From CAZMZW01 sp963802275 (GTDB lineage: Bacteria; Chloroflexota; Anaerolineae; Anaerolineales; Anaerolineaceae): 64,000 nt of DNA. The position numbers were made by a program, and so were the translations under genes. Shown here piece by piece: positions 44,567-52,789 of the stretch. The stretch is taken from positions 620,001 to 684,000 of the forward strand of contig CAWDIB010000004.1 in NCBI GenBank assembly GCA_963802275.1. Direction: 5' to 3'. Positions within the stretch are counted from its first letter, which is position 1. Each line of letters opens with the position of its first letter. Under the pieces are notes generated by a model, which searched no databases, had not been told where the DNA came from, and was given only the letters and a program-made list of their open reading frames with translations.

Positions 44567-45259
44567 ATGCCCAAAGAAAAAGATGTATATAACAAACATG
44601 CTGACCGCTATGACCATTTGATCCAACGTGAGGATTTTCAGCAAAACATCTTAAGCGCCGTTCAATCCATCATCCCTCTAGAGAATAAAACGGTGCTTGA
44701 TATTGGCGCAGGCACCGGCCGCCTGACCCGCATCCTCTCGCCGCATGTAAAAACCATCGCGGCCATGGACCTCTCACTGGCAATGATCGATGCAGCTAAA
44801 AGCGTTTTGCAGCAGTCTGGGGTGGGAAACTGGAGCCTGGCGGTGGGCGACAATGCCTGCCTGCCGGTAAAAGATACTTCTGCCGACCTGGTGGTTTCCG
44901 GCTGGAGTTTTTGCTACCTGGCGGTGTGGGGCGGAGACCAATGGCGGGCCCGGCTGCAAACCGGTTTGGATGGCATCCGGCGTGTGCTGCGCAAGGACGG
45001 CATGCTCATCATCCTGGAGACGATGGGCACAGGGTTCGAAAGCCCCAACCCTCCGCCGCATTTGGATAATTACTTCCAGTTCCTCAAGGAAGCGGGTTTT
45101 TCATTTAAATGGATTCGCACCGACTATCAATTTGCCTCGCAGGCCGAAGCTGAGGAACTATCCGAATTCTTTTTTGGGGATGAGCTGACCGAAAAAGTCA
45201 AGCAAAAAAAATGGGTCATCCTGCCGGAATGCACCGGGGTATGGTGGCTGAAATTTTAA
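44567..45259 (+). CDS. Class I SAM-dependent methyltransferase
   Basis: The 230-residue product has the SAM-binding motif 'VLDIGAGTGRLTRIL' near residue 46, the acidic 'AAMDLSLAMIDAAK' and 'CLPVKDTSADLVVSGWS', which is the usual motif order of the class I fold. Substrate is unknown; small-molecule and quinone-type methylases look similar. The ATG at 44567 is chosen because GAGGAA lies six bases upstream, not the far upstream in-frame ATG at 44471. It diverges from the sphingolipid genes, but no functional link can be shown. Confidence 0.8.
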   Translation: MPKEKDVYNKHADRYDHLIQREDFQQNILSAVQSIIPLENKTVLDIGAGTGRLTRILSPHVKTIAAMDLSLAMIDAAKSVLQQSGVGNWSLAVGDNACLPVKDTSADLVVSGWSFCYLAVWGGDQWRARLQTGLDGIRRVLRKDGMLIILETMGTGFESPNPPPHLDNYFQFLKEAGFSFKWIRTDYQFASQAEAEELSEFFFGDELTEKVKQKKWVILPECTGVWWLKF

Positions 45260-45304
45260 TGATTGGTTCCTAAACCACTTTTGATTCACGAGGAAGGCGC
45301 CAGC

Positions 45305-45348
45305 TTGGCGACGCGATCTCGTTGACGAGAAATGGATCGCTTCGCCAA
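45305..45348. repeat. Long imperfect inverted repeat between convergent genes
   Basis: TTGGCGA-C-GCGAT (45305-45317) pairs with ATCGC-T-TCGCCAA (45336-45348) with a single mismatch. Inside, CTCGT and ACGAG pair as a second small stem beside an AAATGG bulge. A short GGCGA/TCGCC pair follows at about 45373-45391. There is no T-run, so it does not look like a plain terminator. The form resembles REP-type palindromic elements, but no second copy was found in this window. Confidence 0.6.
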
Positions 45349-45417
45349 AGACCGGCTCGCGAATTTGTAAACGGCGATGGGGACGTCGCCTAGATCAAAG
45401 AGAATAATAAAAAAGTA

Positions 45418-46953
45418 TTAGCGATTCGAGCCGGTGCGATTGGGCTGAACTTGCGGCAGCCGGTCCCCGCCCCCGCCAAAACCGCCCATGATGCCAAACA
45501 GAGCGCGGTTGCTGGCCGAATCAGCACCTGAGGTGGTCAGGGCGATCAGCACCGTATCGCCTTCCTTAATATCACCGCCCAGCACTTCGGTAAAGGAATC
45601 CGATTTCAAGCCGGTCTGGATCTCGAGGGGGGCCATATTGCCGTCGCGGCTGACCAGAACTACCGAATCGCCGCGGTTATTGACAGTAACAGCCTGGTTG
45701 GGCACCAGGAGGGCATTCTGCACCTTATTGATGATGATGATGATGGTGGCGGAGAAACCGGGCTTGACCAGCTCGTCCGCATCCAGCACCTGAACGGTGA
45801 CCCCGAACTGCACCACGCCGGAAGAACTGGAGCCGGCATTGCCGATCTTGGTCACCACCCCATTATAGGTGCGGGAAGGAATGGCGGCGAAGGAGATGAC
45901 CGCTTCCTGCCCGACCGCCAGCTTGTTAATGTCCACCTCGGAAATGCTGACATCGATCATCAGGTGGTTGAGGTCATCCAGCTGCACCGCTTCCGTGCCG
46001 CTGGCGACGGATTCACCTGCTGAGGTCAAAAGGTCAGTGATGGTGCCGGAAAATGGGGCCATGACCCTGGAGGAATTGATGGTATTGGTCAATGCCTGCA
46101 CTTTGGCTTCGGCAGCCTCAATGTAAGAGGGCTTATTGTTGTAAAGTTTTTCCCAGGTGATCTTAGCCTGCGCCAGGTTCGTTTGTGCCGCATCATAGCG
46201 GTTGAAGACGGTTTCCAGTGAATAATTCCAGTAATTGCCGATGATGCGAGTGAGATTGATGATGGCGGAATCACGCTGCAGGCTGGCATTGCGCAATTTC
46301 TCCGCAGCCTGCAATTTCTGCGGGTCGTTTTTTGGTTTTTCGATCAATGCATCATGTTCATTTTTTGCGGTCAGGTAGGTTTCATTGGCAGCTTCATACG
46401 CCTTCCTGCCAGCCGCAATTTTGTCCTCCGCTGCCCCGGTGGTGATGTAATAATCACGGGTTACTTTCTTAATGGTGTAGTCATACTGGGCATCCGCCAG
46501 TGCCTGGGCAGCTGTTTCCAGGTCCGGGTTGCCAACCTTCAGTTTTTCCAGGTCCAGCCGGGCTGTCAATAAATCTGTCTTGGCATCCAATAAGGAGGCG
46601 GGAAGGGACTCATCCTGCAAGCTGAGAATGGAATCGCCTGCTTTGACCCTGTCACCCACTTTCACCTTCACTTCAGCCACCACCCCGCTGGTCTGCCAGG
46701 CTAACACCGCCGAGGGAATGGCCTTGACATTGCCAACCACATCGATGGTTTGGGTGATATCCCCGCGGGAGATCTTCACCGAGCGGTAAGTAACCTGGCT
46801 GCTTGAGCGGGTGCGGGAATTTAGCAATAAGAACGACCCCACAACGATAACCACCAAAGCAACCACAAGAACAATTGAGGTCTTGCGATGACCGGAAATC
46901 CATTTCTTTGCCTTCAAAAAGAATTTCTGAAAATTTTCAAGCAATTTTTTCAT
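45418..46953 (-). CDS. HlyD-family efflux adaptor (paralogue B)
   Basis: The 511-residue adaptor has one N-terminal membrane helix (about 24-46), a split lipoyl-like domain ('VVAEVKVKVGDRVKAGDSIL' and 'VMAPFSGTITDLLTSAGESV'), a long helical hairpin (about 110-270) and a beta-barrel region. Such proteins link an ABC or MacB-like pump to its substrate path. It ends in a Gly-rich tail 'GGFGGGGD' after 'SASNRALFGIMG', almost the same ending as the other adaptor gene at 49017-50702, so the two are paralogues. It follows the permease gene after a 137-base gap holding a hairpin. Confidence 0.87.
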   Translation of the reverse strand: MKKLLENFQKFFLKAKKWISGHRKTSIVLVVALVVIVVGSFLLLNSRTRSSSQVTYRSVKISRGDITQTIDVVGNVKAIPSAVLAWQTSGVVAEVKVKVGDRVKAGDSILSLQDESLPASLLDAKTDLLTARLDLEKLKVGNPDLETAAQALADAQYDYTIKKVTRDYYITTGAAEDKIAAGRKAYEAANETYLTAKNEHDALIEKPKNDPQKLQAAEKLRNASLQRDSAIINLTRIIGNYWNYSLETVFNRYDAAQTNLAQAKITWEKLYNNKPSYIEAAEAKVQALTNTINSSRVMAPFSGTITDLLTSAGESVASGTEAVQLDDLNHLMIDVSISEVDINKLAVGQEAVISFAAIPSRTYNGVVTKIGNAGSSSSGVVQFGVTVQVLDADELVKPGFSATIIIIINKVQNALLVPNQAVTVNNRGDSVVLVSRDGNMAPLEIQTGLKSDSFTEVLGGDIKEGDTVLIALTTSGADSASNRALFGIMGGFGGGGDRLPQVQPNRTGSNR

Positions 46954-47012
46954 ATGGATTTCATCCCAATTTTATTTTAGAAATTCAATAATACCATCAC
47001 CTTAATAATTTG

Positions 47013-47044
47013 AATCCTCCACCTGCCAGAGGAGATGGAGGATT
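47013..47044. other. Hairpin between the permease and adaptor B genes
   Basis: AATCCTCCA / TGGAGGATT form a 9-bp stem, with inner CCT / AGG pairing. On the minus strand it follows the permease stop and is trailed by an AT-rich but not T-rich stretch, so it may be an attenuating or stabilising hairpin within the operon rather than a full terminator. Confidence 0.55.
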
Positions 47045-47090
47045 ATACAGGGTCAACTTTACCAGTAGAATTATTTTCACTTGCATTTGC

Positions 47091-48320
47091 CTACTCAGTA
47101 CGCAGGGCCTCCACCGGTTCCAGTTTAGCGGCCCGCCGGGCAGGATAGATGCCAAACACCAGGCCAACCACAATTGAAAAGATGGTTGCCAGCAGCACCA
47201 CATCCATGGTGACAACCGGGTTGAGGGTGGTGCTGCCCGAGGCAGCCAGGATGCGGATGACCTCGGAGATACCCCAGCCCAACAGGACTCCCACAATTCC
47301 GCCCACAAAACCGATGATGAGCGATTCGAGCATGAACTGGCTGAGGATGTCACCATCGCGGGCGCCGAGCGCCTTGCGCAGGCCGATCTCACGGGTGCGT
47401 TCGATCACCGACACCAGCATGATGTTCATGATACCGATGCCTCCCACCAACAGGGAAATGGCACCAATACCGCCCAGGAAGAGAGTCAGGATGCCGGCCA
47501 CGGAGGTGGCTGTTTCGGTGATGGCTTCCTGGGAGAGAACGGTGAAGTCGTTGGAGCCGCTGGCGCTGATGTTATGGCGTGAGCGCATCAGAGCTTTGAC
47601 CTCGGCAATGACCGTATTTACAGTCTCCGGGCTGGAAGCGGAAATGGAGATCATATTGATCTGGTCCTTGATGGAGGTGCGCGTCACCAGCCGCACCTGT
47701 GCGGTGGTCAGCGGCACAATGACCTGGTTGTCATTTGAACCGGATTCAGTGCCCCCCTGAGAACCAACCACACCGATCACGGTGAAAACATTGCTGCCAA
47801 TTTTCACCTTCTTCCCGATCGCCTGGGCGGTGCTGCCAAACAAGTTGGTGACTACATTCTTGCCGATAACGACCACCGAAGCACTGACATCATAATCGGA
47901 TTGAGTGAAAATCGAACCGGATGACAGGGTGATATTGCGGATTTGGAAATAGGTGGGGGTGGTGCCAACCAGCTGGGCAAAGGTGGACTCGCCCGCAAAC
48001 TCCATGGTGGTATTGGTCGTGACCGAGGGAGAAACCGCCGAAATGGATGAAGAGGTCTCCTTCAATTTTTCAATGGCTTTGGCATCATTCAGGGTGAGCG
48101 GCTTTGAATTGGTCACATTACTGTCCCTTGACACGAACACCAGGTTGGTGCCCATGGACTGGATGCGGCTGGTGATGGAGGTTGAGGCACCCTTGCCAAT
48201 GGCCATCATGCTCACCACGGCTGCCACACCGATGATGATACCCAGCATGGTCAAGCCCGTTCTGAGCTTGTTGGTATTTAAGCTGTGAAATGCTTCAATT
48301 AATAATTTCTTAATGGTCAT
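47091..48320 (-). CDS. MacB/FtsX-like ABC transporter permease
   Basis: The 409 residues show the MacB layout: one membrane helix near 20-42 ('GLTMLGIIIGVAAVVSMMAI'), a large extracytoplasmic domain (about 50-280), then three C-terminal helices with 'LLVGGIGIMNIMLVSVIERT' and 'REIGLRKALGARDGDI', the family hallmark. MacB-type transporters work by mechanotransmission to export peptides, antibiotics or lipoproteins. Its first 11 bases overlap the ATP-binding gene. Confidence 0.92.
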   Translation of the reverse strand: MTIKKLLIEAFHSLNTNKLRTGLTMLGIIIGVAAVVSMMAIGKGASTSITSRIQSMGTNLVFVSRDSNVTNSKPLTLNDAKAIEKLKETSSSISAVSPSVTTNTTMEFAGESTFAQLVGTTPTYFQIRNITLSSGSIFTQSDYDVSASVVVIGKNVVTNLFGSTAQAIGKKVKIGSNVFTVIGVVGSQGGTESGSNDNQVIVPLTTAQVRLVTRTSIKDQINMISISASSPETVNTVIAEVKALMRSRHNISASGSNDFTVLSQEAITETATSVAGILTLFLGGIGAISLLVGGIGIMNIMLVSVIERTREIGLRKALGARDGDILSQFMLESLIIGFVGGIVGVLLGWGISEVIRILAASGSTTLNPVVTMDVVLLATIFSIVVGLVFGIYPARRAAKLEPVEALRTE

Positions 48321-48996
48321 TTTTCACCATCCCATCTTCCAATTGCACCAGGCGGTGGGTTAATTTTGCCACTTCAATCGCGTGAGTGACAATGATCAAA
48401 GTAACGCCACGTTCTTTATTGATCCTAATCAAGAGATCCATGATCTCCCTGCCGGATTTGGAATCAAGGTTACCGGTCGGCTCATCCGCCAGCAAAATGG
48501 ATGGCTGGTTCACCAATGCCCTGGCAATGGCCACCCGCTGCTGTTCTCCACCTGACATTTCAACCGGCTTGTGAAGCACGCGGTCCTTCAGGCCGACCTG
48601 GGTTAATAATTCCTTTGCCCTACCGGCGCCGTCCTTCACCTCTTCCCCACGCACATAATTGAGAGGCAGCATGACGTTCGCCATGGCGCTCAAACGCGGC
48701 AGAAGGTTGTAACTCTGGAAAATAAAACCGACTTCCTTATTGCGGATTTGTGCAAGCTCATTGCCATCCATCCTGGATACATCTTTGCCATTGAGAACGT
48801 ATCTACCGGAGGTGGGTTTATCCAGGCATCCCAGCAAATGCATCAGGGTGGATTTGCCCGAACCGGATGGACCCATGATGGCAAGTATTTCACCCTTATC
48901 AATCGTGAGTGACACCCCGCGCAAGGCATGCACTTCCACCATGCCCATTTGGTAGGTCTTTTTCAGGTCTTTTGCTTCAACGACTTTTGCAGACAT
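48310..48996 (-). CDS. ABC transporter ATP-binding protein (MacB/LolD type)
   Basis: The 228-residue ATPase has Walker A 'GPSGSGKSTL', Q-loop 'FIFQSYNLLPRLSAMANV', signature 'MSGGEQQRVAIARAL', Walker B 'ILLADEPTGNLD' and H-loop 'VTHAIEV'. 'EPTGNLDS' is typical of the MacB/LolD/FtsE class that works with FtsX-like permeases. It lies 20 bases after the first adaptor gene and overlaps the permease, giving the operon order adaptor A, ATPase, permease, adaptor B. Confidence 0.94.
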   Translation of the reverse strand: MSAKVVEAKDLKKTYQMGMVEVHALRGVSLTIDKGEILAIMGPSGSGKSTLMHLLGCLDKPTSGRYVLNGKDVSRMDGNELAQIRNKEVGFIFQSYNLLPRLSAMANVMLPLNYVRGEEVKDGAGRAKELLTQVGLKDRVLHKPVEMSGGEQQRVAIARALVNQPSILLADEPTGNLDSKSGREIMDLLIRINKERGVTLIIVTHAIEVAKLTHRLVQLEDGMVKNDH

Positions 48997-49016
48997 TGTA
49001 TTTCCTGTTCTTTTTT

Positions 49017-50702
49017 TTAGTTTCGGTTGGATGAACCGGAAGCCTGCGGGATGCGCGGAGGTTCACCGCCACCAAAACCACCGCCCATGATGTTGAACAT
49101 GGAACGGTTGGAGGCTGAGTCGGAGCCGCTGATTGAGACGACGATCATCACCGTATCACCTTCCTTCAGGCTGCTGCTGGAAATCTGGGTATAGGTATCA
49201 TCCTTGGAACCAACCTCAATTTCAACCGGTGTATTTTTACCATTAATACTGACCAACACAAATGACTTTGTGTTGGCGTCATTTGTCATGACCGCCGCAC
49301 TGGGTACCAGCAGCACGTCTTCCACTTTATTGGTAATGATGCTGATGCTGGCGGAGAATCCAGGTTTGACATGCTCATCCGCATCCAGCATCTTGATGGT
49401 GGCATAAAATTGCACCACCCCGGAAGAATCGCTGCCCGCCCTGCCTACCTGTTCCACCACGCCATGATAGGTCTTGCCGCTGATGGCGGCAAAAGTGATC
49501 TCGGCTTCCTGGCCAATGGCCAATTTATTGACATCCACCTCAGATACGCTGAAAGTGATCTTGAGGGTATTGACATCATCCAATTGAAGGGCTTTCTCCC
49601 CGGATGCAACCGTTTGACCTTTACTGGCAAGCAAATCAGTTACGGTCCCGCTAAAAGGTGCAATGATCTTTGCTGATTTAACCGAATTTTGCAAAGCCTG
49701 CACTTTGGCTTCGGCGGCTTTAATATAGGGGGTGGCATCCTTGTATGCCTGCCAGGTGGCTTCCGCCTCAGCCAGGGTGGCCTTGGCTACATCAAACTCA
49801 AGGAAAGCCTGTTCCACGACATTATTGTTACCATAACCGTTCCCGATCAGATAATTCAAATTGCGGGAAGCTTTATTAAATGCCAGTTCGGCTGTTTTCA
49901 TGGTCTCGTATGCCTTATCCCTGATAGCCGTTAACGCATCAGCTGGTTCTTTCGTTTCAACCGGGGTTGCCGCCTGATCAGAGGAAGTCTGGGATACTGC
50001 TGCATTTTCAGCAGCTGCAGCCGGTGTTAATTCCACTGCCGCAGATTGGATACCAACCTGCTTGACCGCTAGCGCCAGTTTCTCATATTCCTGTTGGGCA
50101 TTCCAAAAAACCGACTTGGTTTCATAATATTTCTCGCGGGCGGCATCTATGGCCGCATCTGAAACACCCGTGACAATCCACCATTCCCTGCCGGCAAGTT
50201 CCTTGTCATATGACCGCTTTGCTTCAGCCAGTGCCTGGGTGGCGGTTTGAAGCTGCATGTTGCCAGCTTTTAGCGTTTCCAGGGTCAATTTGGCTGTCAG
50301 CAGGTCATTTTGGGCGGTCAGGATGGACGAATCGACTGAACTATCCACCAGGGTGGCCAAAACATCGCCTTCTTTTACCTGGTCACCAATTTTGACGTTC
50401 ACTGACCCCACCACACCGGAGGTCTTCCAATTCATGATCGCCGAAGGGACTGCTTCAATATTTCCAACCGCATCGATCGTCTGGGTGATGGTTCCCCTGG
50501 TTACTTTTACTGGCGTATAGGTGGTACCATTGGATTTTCCGGAATAATTGCCCAGAAGAATTACCAATAAAACAACCAGCACCAGTACGACGGCGGTTAA
50601 TCCAATAGCCAGCTTGCGTTTGGATCGATAGTACCCGGATACTCTTTTTGTCATATCCCCCAGGAAGTTCTTCAGTTTTTCCTGCCATTTTTCTTTTTTC
50701 AT
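49017..50702 (-). CDS. HlyD-family efflux adaptor (paralogue A)
   Basis: The 561-residue adaptor opens the exporter operon. It has a membrane helix at about 30-52 ('LAIGLTAVVLVLVVLLVILL'), lipoyl halves ('VVGSVNVKIGDQVKEGDVLA' and 'IIAPFSGTVTDLLASKGQTV'), a long helical hairpin with an Ala/Glu/Thr-rich insert (about 215-250) absent from paralogue B, and the barrel. It ends 'SASNRSMFNIMGGGFGGG', matching paralogue B. GGAGAGG precedes the ATG. In a single-membrane cell the adaptor would work without a TolC channel. The divergent two-component system and the palindromes upstream probably regulate it. Confidence 0.87.
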   Translation of the reverse strand: MKKEKWQEKLKNFLGDMTKRVSGYYRSKRKLAIGLTAVVLVLVVLLVILLGNYSGKSNGTTYTPVKVTRGTITQTIDAVGNIEAVPSAIMNWKTSGVVGSVNVKIGDQVKEGDVLATLVDSSVDSSILTAQNDLLTAKLTLETLKAGNMQLQTATQALAEAKRSYDKELAGREWWIVTGVSDAAIDAAREKYYETKSVFWNAQQEYEKLALAVKQVGIQSAAVELTPAAAAENAAVSQTSSDQAATPVETKEPADALTAIRDKAYETMKTAELAFNKASRNLNYLIGNGYGNNNVVEQAFLEFDVAKATLAEAEATWQAYKDATPYIKAAEAKVQALQNSVKSAKIIAPFSGTVTDLLASKGQTVASGEKALQLDDVNTLKITFSVSEVDVNKLAIGQEAEITFAAISGKTYHGVVEQVGRAGSDSSGVVQFYATIKMLDADEHVKPGFSASISIITNKVEDVLLVPSAAVMTNDANTKSFVLVSINGKNTPVEIEVGSKDDTYTQISSSSLKEGDTVMIVVSISGSDSASNRSMFNIMGGGFGGGEPPRIPQASGSSNRN

Positions 50703-50804
50703 GCTTCATCCTCTCCAACTCAATTTGCTGATAATCATAAGATCTTCTCTATTTATTGTTGAGTGGGCATAATCATCCATGACCGTGAGCCGTATCAACA
50801 AAGG

Positions 50805-50830
50805 ATATGACAGCTGTCATATGCGCATAT
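50805..50830. promoter_or_regulatory. Two overlapping perfect palindromes, predicted NarL-type operator
   Basis: ATATGACAGCTGTCATAT (50805-50822) is a perfect 18-bp palindrome. It shares its last four bases with ATATGCGCATAT (50819-50830), a perfect 12-bp palindrome. The pair sits in the 175-base gap between the exporter operon and the divergent two-component genes, just upstream of a TTGATA that may be the -35 of the exporter promoter. A dimeric LuxR/NarL-type regulator encoded next door is the obvious binder. Confidence 0.6.
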
Positions 50831-50865
50831 CATTGGCGTAACAGGCTAGTCAAAACCAAGTGTGT

Positions 50866-50871
50866 TAAGAT
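50866..50871 (+). promoter_or_regulatory. -10 element of the histidine kinase gene (leaderless candidate)
   Basis: TAAGAT is followed by six bases (AATCTC) and the ATG at 50878, with no ribosome binding site. The same six-base spacing occurs at 27190-27202. If this is the -10 box, the mRNA begins at the start codon. Confidence 0.35.
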
Positions 50872-50877
50872 AATCTC

Positions 50878-52140
50878 ATGAATCAGGAGAATTTGAATCA
50901 AAGGATCATCCCCCTTTTAAGGCTTTCGATCTTTATCCAGATATTCATCTATTTGATCGATTTCAACCTTCAGCCACGCAGACCGGGTCAACCCGCACAG
51001 CTGCTGCTATTTGAGTCCTCCACCATCATCCCGGTCATCCTGATGTCCCTCATCCTGGTTGCCTTGTTTATTCCGACCATCCAAAAGAGGATATCCCACA
51101 AATCCATTTTGGTCATCCTGTTTGCCCAGACCTTCATCACCATCGGTTCGCGGTTCCTGTTCTCCCTGGCATCCAACCGCATATTTCCCTCGCCTGCCAT
51201 CGGGTTATCCCGCTGGGATACCCTTATTTTCCTCATCCTACCTTTAATATATATCGCCTGGCAGTATCCATTCACTTATGTTATCGCTTTCTGCGGAGTG
51301 GTCACCATCACTGAAATCATTCCGACCATATTATTGACGCGCAGTGAGTGGAATTGGTTTTTTATTGCCATCAATATCTCCAGCATCATCGGGCGCGGAT
51401 TGATACTGGTGCTCATCGGCTGGATCGAGTCACGGCTGGTGGAGCTTCAAAAAAACCAGCAACGGCAGCTGGAGATTTCCAACCGGAAACTGCGCAAATA
51501 TGCGCTCACCGCAGAGCGCCTGGCGCAAAGCCATGAACGCAACCGCATCGCGCGGGAACTGCACGATACCCTGGCTCACACGCTGAGCAGCGTTTCAGTT
51601 CAATTGGAAGCGGTAAAAGCATTATTTGAAGTGAACCCCGGTGAATCCCAAAAACTGCTTTCCAAATCCATTGAGAACACGCGCAACGGTCTCAAAGAAA
51701 CCAGGCGTACATTGAAAGACCTGCGCTCCTCACAACTGGAATCCCTCGGCCTGGTTGGCGCAGTTAACTATGTCATTCAATCCGCCAAGCAAAGGACCGG
51801 GATGCACATTGAGGCCATCCTGGGGAAAGACTTGGATTCCCTTGACGATGAAACCAGCCACAGCATTTACCGCATCGTCCAGGAAGCGGTGGAAAATATC
51901 ATCCGCCATTCCAATGCCAGCCATGCTTCACTATCGCTGCTAAACCACAAAAATGAGATCCACTTATCCATTTCTGATGACGGGTCAGGTTTTTCCAGGA
52001 AAATCATCAAAGACAAAGACAGTTATGGTATTCGTGGAATGCGTGAACGGGTTGAAGCATTAGGAGGCACTTTTACCATGGATAGCCAACCTCAAAAAGG
52101 AACCCGGATCGAAGTCATTTTGGAGAAGGACCATGATTAA
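50878..52140 (+). CDS. NarL-type sensor histidine kinase
   Basis: The 420-residue kinase has about five or six membrane helices in its first 175 residues and almost no extracytoplasmic domain, so it probably senses within or at the membrane. A coiled-coil linker leads to the HisKA_3 motif 'ARELHDTLAHTLSSV' with phospho-acceptor H229, then the HATPase part with 'IYRIVQEAVENIIRHSNAS', 'SISDDGSGF' and 'YGIRGMRERVEALGG'. This is the DesK/LiaS/NarX class, often paired with ABC exporters that meet antibiotic or lipid stress. Its last eight bases overlap the regulator gene. Confidence 0.9.
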   Translation: MNQENLNQRIIPLLRLSIFIQIFIYLIDFNLQPRRPGQPAQLLLFESSTIIPVILMSLILVALFIPTIQKRISHKSILVILFAQTFITIGSRFLFSLASNRIFPSPAIGLSRWDTLIFLILPLIYIAWQYPFTYVIAFCGVVTITEIIPTILLTRSEWNWFFIAINISSIIGRGLILVLIGWIESRLVELQKNQQRQLEISNRKLRKYALTAERLAQSHERNRIARELHDTLAHTLSSVSVQLEAVKALFEVNPGESQKLLSKSIENTRNGLKETRRTLKDLRSSQLESLGLVGAVNYVIQSAKQRTGMHIEAILGKDLDSLDDETSHSIYRIVQEAVENIIRHSNASHASLSLLNHKNEIHLSISDDGSGFSRKIIKDKDSYGIRGMRERVEALGGTFTMDSQPQKGTRIEVILEKDHD

Positions 52141-52774
52141 GGTATTCATTTGCGATGACCAGGAGGTTGTCTGCCAGGGATTGGAAGCCATCCTCGGAAC
52201 CGCGAAGGAGCTTGAGGTCGCTGGAATTGCCAATAATGGCCAGGAACTGATCGAGCTCCTTGAGCGCAAACAGGCAGATGTAATTTTGATGGATTTGAAA
52301 ATGCCGATATTGAATGGCATCCAGGCCTCCAAGCTCATCAAGGAGAAATACCCGGCAATCAAGATCCTGGTGCTCACCACCTATGATGCAGATGAATGGT
52401 TATTCGATGCCATCCGCAATGGCGCCGACGGGTACCTGCTCAAGGACACCTCACGTGAACATCTCATCCTAGCCATCCGTGAGGTGTTCGAAGGCAAAAC
52501 TCCCGTGGATACCAAAATTGCCGGCAAATTATTCACCAGAATCGCCAAAAGCCCCATGCAGGAATCCACAACCATCGGCAAGGACCTGAGCGAGCGAGAG
52601 ATGCAAATCCTCAAGTGCCTTTCACGAGGCATGTCCAACGCTGATATCTCTCATGAACTATACCTTTCAGAAGGGACAGTGCGCAATTACATCAGCAGCA
52701 TCCTGGAGAAACTGGAAGTGGACGACCGCACACAAGCCGCTGTCTTGGCTTTGCGTTATGGCCTGGTGGATTGA
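52133..52774 (+). CDS. NarL/LuxR-family response regulator
   Basis: The 213-residue regulator has a receiver domain with 'ICDDQEV', phospho-acceptor D54 in 'VILMDLKMP' and K in 'YLLKDTS', and a C-terminal LuxR helix-turn-helix ('LSEREMQILKCLSRGMSNAD', 'VRNYISSILEKLEV'). It overlaps its kinase gene by eight bases. It probably binds the palindromes at 50805-50830 and controls the divergent exporter operon. It converges with mazG. Confidence 0.93.
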   Translation: MIKVFICDDQEVVCQGLEAILGTAKELEVAGIANNGQELIELLERKQADVILMDLKMPILNGIQASKLIKEKYPAIKILVLTTYDADEWLFDAIRNGADGYLLKDTSREHLILAIREVFEGKTPVDTKIAGKLFTRIAKSPMQESTTIGKDLSEREMQILKCLSRGMSNADISHELYLSEGTVRNYISSILEKLEVDDRTQAAVLALRYGLVD

Positions 52775-52789
52775 TTCGGCCCAGAATAT

